This document shows, one piece after another, positions 33,999 to 37,647 of a stretch of 37,647 bases of DNA. Every line of letters starts with the position of its first letter. Position 1 is the stretch's first letter. The notes under the pieces were generated by a model. The model made no database searches, was not told where the DNA came from, and saw nothing but the letters and a program-made list of their open reading frames with translations. The position numbers and the translations under genes were made by a program. The stretch is from Muricoccus nepalensis (GTDB lineage: Bacteria > Pseudomonadota > Alphaproteobacteria > Acetobacterales > Acetobacteraceae). The DNA lies in contig NZ_RCZP01000045.1 of the NCBI RefSeq assembly GCF_006438825.1, positions 1-37,647 on the forward strand, written 5' to 3'.

Positions 33999-34711
33999 AT
34001 GATGCAGCGCCGCAAGTTCCTCCCCCTGCTGGCGCTCCCCGTCCTCCTGGACGCCTGCGCGGGCCTGCCGGGGCCGGAGGCGGCCGGCACGCCCGTCGCC
34101 CCGCTCGTCGGCACCGGCTTCGGGCCCTCCACGCCGACGGGCCCGGGGGCGCGGGCGCGGTCCTCGGCTCCGCGGTCGCGGTGGCGCCGGGCCGGGTGGC
34201 CTGCACCACCCACGCCCTGCCGCAGGGAAGCGAGTTCGTCTGGCTCCGCCGCGGCGACGGCGCGCCCGCCCGGCGCGTGCCCGTCCTCGCGCGCAGCCCG
34301 CGCATGGACCTCTCCATCCTCGGCGACGAGACCGGCCTGCTGACGCCCGCCCACCGCTGCCGCGAGGGCGTGCTCGCCGGCGACGCCGTCTGGGCGGCGG
34401 GCATGCCGGGCATCGGCCCCTCGGTCGCCATCGGCACCGTGGAGATCCCGGACGCCATCCTGCCCCGCTTCGGCCGCGGCTTCACCGCGCGCATGCCGGC
34501 GCTGATGGGCTACTCGGGCGGGCCGGTGGTCGGGGCCGACGGGCGCCTGAAGGGCCTCGTCGCCGCCATCCCCGACGAGGGCGGCGCCGGGGCGCTCGCG
34601 CTCCTCGCGGGCATGGACCTCGGCGGCCTCGCCGCGGGGCGCGACCGCCGGGTCTTCGCCCTCTCCATCCACGGCATCATGGAGGAGGCGGGGCGCATGG
34701 GCCTCGCCTGA
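33999..34711 (+). pseudogene. Trypsin-like serine protease lipoprotein, broken by an apparent frameshift
   Basis: The N-terminus (from ATG 33999) reads MMQRRKFLPLLALPVLL, a Tat-like RRKFL signal with a possible lipobox ending at Cys21. The frame then runs to a stop at 34343 (114 residues). From about 34145 the protein continues in the -1 frame with VLGSAVAVAPGRVACTTHAL, RMDLSIL and GYSGGPVVG, which supply His, Asp and Ser of a trypsin-like triad, to the stop at 34711. One extra G in the G run 34145-34149 would restore a single protein of about 237 residues. This may be a sequencing error, a real mutation, or a programmed shift. GGAGAG lies upstream of the ATG. Confidence 0.75.
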
Positions 34712-34746
34712 GGCCCGGCCCCCTTCGCGGGAGGACCGTCCGCGGC

Positions 34747-34992
34747 TCAGCCGCGGGGCGCGGTGTCCCAGGGCAGGCGCCCGATCTCCCGCTCCGCCTC
34801 CAGCCGGTTCGCCCCGATGTCCGAGAGCATCCGGTCGTCGAGGGTGGCGAGGATGCGGCGCTCCTCGATCGCGCGGGCCATGCGCAGGACCGACCCCAGC
34901 CAGCGCGCCGCCAGCCCGCCGGAGGCCGGGACGCCGGGAGCGGCGGCGGCTCCCCGGACGAAGGCGCCGCGCGGGATGACGTGACCGGACAT
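34747..34992 (-). CDS. DUF1127 (YjiS-like) small protein
   Basis: 81 residues. A Gly/Ala-rich N-terminal half is followed by the DUF1127 helix pair RRILATLDDRMLSDIGANR (about residues 48-66) and AEREIGRLPWD. DUF1127 proteins are small alphaproteobacterial proteins; some affect RNA turnover, phosphate or other metabolism, but the role here is unknown. AGAGGAG precedes the ATG at 34992. Divergent from the LysR gene. Confidence 0.82.
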   Translation of the reverse strand: MSGHVIPRGAFVRGAAAAPGVPASGGLAARWLGSVLRMARAIEERRILATLDDRMLSDIGANRLEAEREIGRLPWDTAPRG

Positions 34993-35075
34993 GATGCGAT
35001 GCTCCTCTGATGCGATGTCGCAGGGGAAGATCGGTCGTCGTCCCACATAAGGGAAACGAGTTGTTTTGACGCCCG

Positions 35076-35094
35076 GCATCAGCGATGCTGATGC
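35076..35094. promoter_or_regulatory. Perfect 8-bp inverted repeat just upstream of the LysR start
   Basis: GCATCAGC-GAT-GCTGATGC ends 4 bases before the LysR ATG at 35099. It could be an autoregulatory site or an mRNA hairpin that masks the ribosome-binding region. No Shine-Dalgarno sequence is visible between it and the start. Confidence 0.45.
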
Positions 35095-35098
35095 GGCC

Positions 35099-35986
35099 AT
35101 GATGAACATCCCCCCGGGCATCGACCCCGACCTGCTGCGCTCCTTCGTGCTGGTGGCCGAGGGCGGCAGCGTCACCCGCGCAGCGCTCCGCGTTGGCCGC
35201 ACCCAGTCCGCCGTCTCCATGCAGATGCGCCGGCTGGAGGAGATGCTCGGCCAAGCGCTGCTGCTGCGGGGCTCGCGCGGGCTGAGCCCGACGCCGCACG
35301 GCCTCTGGCTGCTCGACCGCGCCCGCCGGCTGCTGGCGATGCACGACGAGATCGTGAACAACTTTCGCGCCCCCGAGATCACCGGCCAGATCCGCCTCGG
35401 CTCGCCCGACGACTACGCGCTGCTCTGGCTGCCCGAGATCCTCGCCGGCTTCGCCGAGGCCCATCCCGCCGCCGAGGTGGAGGTGGTCTGCCTCCCCTCG
35501 AGCGAGCTGCTGCGCTGCTACGACAAGGGCGAGCTCGACATCACCCTCATCTCCGGCGGCACCGAGCAGCCGGGCCTTCCCTCCGAATCGCTCTGGCGCG
35601 GCCCGCTCCGCTGGGTGGGGTCCGCCACGCGCCCGGTCCACCTGCTGCGCCCGCTCCCCCTCGTGCTCAGCAACACCGGCTGCACCTGGCGCGTCGCGGC
35701 CACGCGCGCGCTGGAGCGGGAGGGCGTGCCCTGGCGCATGGCCTATTCCTCCGCCTCCCAGACGGGGACCCACGCGGTGGTCCTGGCCGGCCTCGGGGTG
35801 ACGGTCGGGCTCTCGATCGCCCTGCCGCCGGGCCTCCGCCTCCTCGGCAAGGAGGAGGGGATGCCCGAGCTGCCCGACCTCGAGATCGCCCTGCTCCGCC
35901 ATCCCGGCGCCGCGGCCGAGGCGCTGGCCGACCACATCCGCCGGGGCTTCATCGCCCGCCCCAACACGGCCGCCCGGGCCGCCTGA
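35099..35986 (+). CDS. LysR-family transcriptional regulator
   Basis: 295 residues. N-terminal winged helix (about 8-67), with GSVTRAALRVGRTQSAVSMQ and RRLEEMLG as HTH and linker start. The C-terminal LysR substrate domain begins TGQIRLGSPDDYALLWLPEI. It lies before a Bug binding protein gene in the same direction and may control it. ATG at 35099 (or the next at 35102) is preferred over a TTG at 35066, because the protein before it lacks family features. Confidence 0.92.
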   Translation: MMNIPPGIDPDLLRSFVLVAEGGSVTRAALRVGRTQSAVSMQMRRLEEMLGQALLLRGSRGLSPTPHGLWLLDRARRLLAMHDEIVNNFRAPEITGQIRLGSPDDYALLWLPEILAGFAEAHPAAEVEVVCLPSSELLRCYDKGELDITLISGGTEQPGLPSESLWRGPLRWVGSATRPVHLLRPLPLVLSNTGCTWRVAATRALEREGVPWRMAYSSASQTGTHAVVLAGLGVTVGLSIALPPGLRLLGKEEGMPELPDLEIALLRHPGAAAEALADHIRRGFIARPNTAARAA

Positions 35987-36134
35987 ACCCAGGGCGGCGA
36001 CGGCGCCGCGGGGGAGGGGGCGCAACGCCGGGGATGGGTTGCGCGCTAAGGGGGCAGCGTCGAAGCTGCGACCCACCGTCCGCGAGGCCGGTCAAGAAAC
36101 GGCGTTCCCGGAAGAAAGCGTTCAAGGAGCACAC

Positions 36135-37133
36135 ATGACCCAGAGCCCGAACAGGGGCCGGCGCGGGCTGATCGTGGCGACGGCCGCGGGGCTTGCCATG
36201 CCCGGCCTCCTCCGCGCCCAGGGGGCCGGCCCCGGCGCCTGGCCCGAGCGGCCGATCCGCCTCATCGTCCCCTGGCCGCCCGGCGGCTCCACCGACGTGG
36301 TCGCGCGGATCTTCCAGGCCCGCCTGAGCGAGGCGCTCGGCAAGCCCGTGATCATCGACAACCGCGGCGGCGCCTCGGGCGCCATTGGCGGGGGGGAGGC
36401 GGCCCGCGCCGCGCCCGACGGCTACACCTGGATGCTCGCCTACGACACCGAGGCGACGAACCAGACGGTGATGCGCCTTCCCTACAAGACGCTCGAGGCC
36501 CTGGTCCCGATCTCCCTCGTGGCGACCGGCCCGCTCGCCCTCGTCGCGCACCAGTCCACCCCCTACCGCAGCTTCGCGGACGTGGTGGAGGCCGCGAAGA
36601 AGGCGCCTGATTCCATCAACTACGCGACCTCCGGCGTGGGCGGGCTGGCGCATGTGGCGACCACCCTGCTGCAGCAGCGCGGCGGCTTCAGCCTCACCCA
36701 CGTGCCCTACCGCGGCGGCGGCCCCGCCGTGTCGGACGCGGTGGCCGGCCACGTGCCGCTGTTCATGTCGAACGTCGTCATCATCAGCCAGCACATGCGG
36801 AACGGCATCCTCCGCCCCCTCGGCGTGACCACCCGCACCGCGTCCCGCCACGTGCCCGGGGCGAAGTCTTTCGCCGAGCAGGGGGTGGGCGACTTCGAGG
36901 CGCCCACCTGGTGGATGCTGATGGGCCGCGCCGGCACGCCGGACGCCATCCAGGAGCGCATGAGCACCGCCATCCGCCAGGTCCTGCAGGACGCGGAGGT
37001 GCGCGCCAAGATCGAGGAGCAGGGGGCCGACGTGGTCGGCTCCGATCCCGCGACCGCCCGCACCTTCCTGACCCGCGAGATCGACAAGTGGGGGACGGTG
37101 ATCCAGTCCGCGAACATCAAGGCCGATACCTGA
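36135..37133 (+). CDS. Bug-family (TctC-like) periplasmic binding protein, second copy
   Basis: 332 residues. Signal with GRRGLIV twin-arginine-like pair ending LRAQG, then WPERPIRLIVPWPPGGSTDV and VIIDNRGGASGAIGG, hallmark Bug motifs. It binds an unknown carboxylate. AAGGAG precedes the ATG at 36135. Genes for the TctAB membrane partners are absent. It is 148 bp after the LysR gene; a small inverted repeat (GCAGC/GCTGC, 36054-36069) lies between. Confidence 0.93.
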   Translation: MTQSPNRGRRGLIVATAAGLAMPGLLRAQGAGPGAWPERPIRLIVPWPPGGSTDVVARIFQARLSEALGKPVIIDNRGGASGAIGGGEAARAAPDGYTWMLAYDTEATNQTVMRLPYKTLEALVPISLVATGPLALVAHQSTPYRSFADVVEAAKKAPDSINYATSGVGGLAHVATTLLQQRGGFSLTHVPYRGGGPAVSDAVAGHVPLFMSNVVIISQHMRNGILRPLGVTTRTASRHVPGAKSFAEQGVGDFEAPTWWMLMGRAGTPDAIQERMSTAIRQVLQDAEVRAKIEEQGADVVGSDPATARTFLTREIDKWGTVIQSANIKADT

Positions 37134-37196
37134 GGCGGCGCCCGGAGCCTGTCTCGCCGCTGCCCGGGAAAATTCGCGAAGGCGTCAAAAAGGGGT

Positions 37197-37225
37197 TTGA
37201 CGGGTCCGCCCGCCGCCCATATAAG
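37197..37225 (+). promoter_or_regulatory. rRNA operon promoter (-35 TTGACG, -10 TATAAG)
   Basis: TTGACG (37197-37202), a 17-bp spacer and TATAAG (37220-37225) form a near-consensus sigma-70 promoter, followed by a GC-rich discriminator as in stringently controlled rrn promoters. The -35 is inside an inverted repeat (37183-37202). Confidence 0.8.
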
Positions 37226-37553
37226 CCGCCCAACGCCGACGGGCCGGACGCTGAAACGCTTCGGTCCACCGGCACCTCCCTCGGACGCAGGGTCGGTCAT
37301 CAGGTAGCCCTAAGAAGCTGCCCGGTGACGCTTCTCCGCCTCCGGGTGATTTGTTCCTTCACATGAAAATCTGATCTCTTGAAGACGAGAGTAGGGTATT
37401 GGTCCCTATGATGTTTGGGAGGGATGCGTGGCCAGTGCTGCGCGTTTCTGGCGGACATGGGTGGGACGGATACGGGTAGTAGAAGTGAGTGAGTTGGTTT
37501 TGGCTTGGGTCTTCTCGGAGATGCTTTGACCTTTCGGGGTTGGGGTATTGATG
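37226..37553 (+). ncRNA. 16S rRNA 5' leader (precursor region) with a boxA-like element
   Basis: About 330 bp with no supported gene and much lower GC than the rest of the window, as rrn leaders often are. TGCTTTGAC (37522-37530), about 24 bases before the mature 5' end, resembles an antitermination boxA. GGGTATTG occurs twice (near 37393 and 37542). Short open frames on the minus strand are considered chance. Confidence 0.65.
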
Positions 37554-37647
37554 AACTTGAGAGTTTGATCCTGGCTCAGAGCGAACGCTGGCGGCATGCT
37601 TAACACATGCAAGTCGCACGGGCGGTTTTCGGATCGTCAGTGGCGGA
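37554..37647 (+). rRNA. rrs: 16S ribosomal RNA, 5' end only
   Basis: Universal start GAGTTTGATCCTGGCTCAG at 37561-37579, then GCGAACGCTGGCGGCATGC and the AACACATGCAAGTCG segment. The mature 5' end is estimated at about 37554 by comparison with known alphaproteobacterial 16S starts. The gene runs off the window. Confidence 0.95.

Noticed and set aside
37359-37619. Short minus-strand open frames in the rRNA leader and 16S start
   Set aside because: They lie antisense to the 16S gene and its leader, have no family features and overlap a structural RNA.

Overview
The window is very GC-rich DNA from an alphaproteobacterium. The 16S rRNA start at the right edge, the tsaD/hemC divergence, the hemC-hemD-mitofilin-like-hemY block and the many Bug- and Liv-type binding proteins fit Acetobacteraceae, in the Roseomonas range. 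That placement is inference from general knowledge, not from a search. Nearly all DNA is coding, with many 1-11 bp gene overlaps and several TTG/GTG starts. No insertion sequence, integrase, CRISPR array or phage module was seen.

Region 1 (1-9000) is housekeeping: a 5'-truncated alginate-lyase-like gene, a leftward run tsaD-rlmJ-gpsA, a rightward run hemC-hemD-mitofilin-like-hemY-like, and a tRNA-Thr(CGT). Region 2 (9000-14700) is accessory: a methyl-accepting chemotaxis protein, a secreted trypsin-like protease, a small unknown protein with an internal duplication, a small secreted protein, a proline-rich lipoprotein, and a stand-alone HmuS/HemS-type heme-utilisation gene.

Region 3 (14780-30150) is the largest functional unit. 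Twelve leftward genes, closely spaced or overlapping, encode a fumarylacetoacetate-hydrolase-fold enzyme, a NodB-fold deacetylase with an altered metal motif, a Bug binding protein, an intradiol ring-cleavage dioxygenase, a complete Liv-type ABC importer (binding protein, two permeases, two ATPases), a 3-hydroxyisobutyrate-dehydrogenase-like enzyme, an NTF2-like protein and a stand-alone MetE-like methyltransferase. A GntR/FCD regulator is divergent from this run, with an imperfect inverted repeat between them. Beyond the regulator lies a PaoABC-like molybdenum aldehyde oxidoreductase (three genes). The reading offered here is an uptake and oxidation locus for an aromatic or related organic acid/aldehyde; the substrate cannot be read from sequence.

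Region 4 (30200-37133) has a second chemotaxis receptor related to the first, a DUF2235 alpha/beta hydrolase, and an imuA-like gene without imuB or dnaE2 beside it. A perfect GTTC-N7-GTTC LexA box lies upstream of imuA. Then come a frameshifted Tat/lipoprotein protease gene, a DUF1127 protein, a LysR regulator and a second Bug binding protein. Region 5 (37134-37647) is the promoter, lower-GC leader and first ~94 bases of a 16S rRNA gene.
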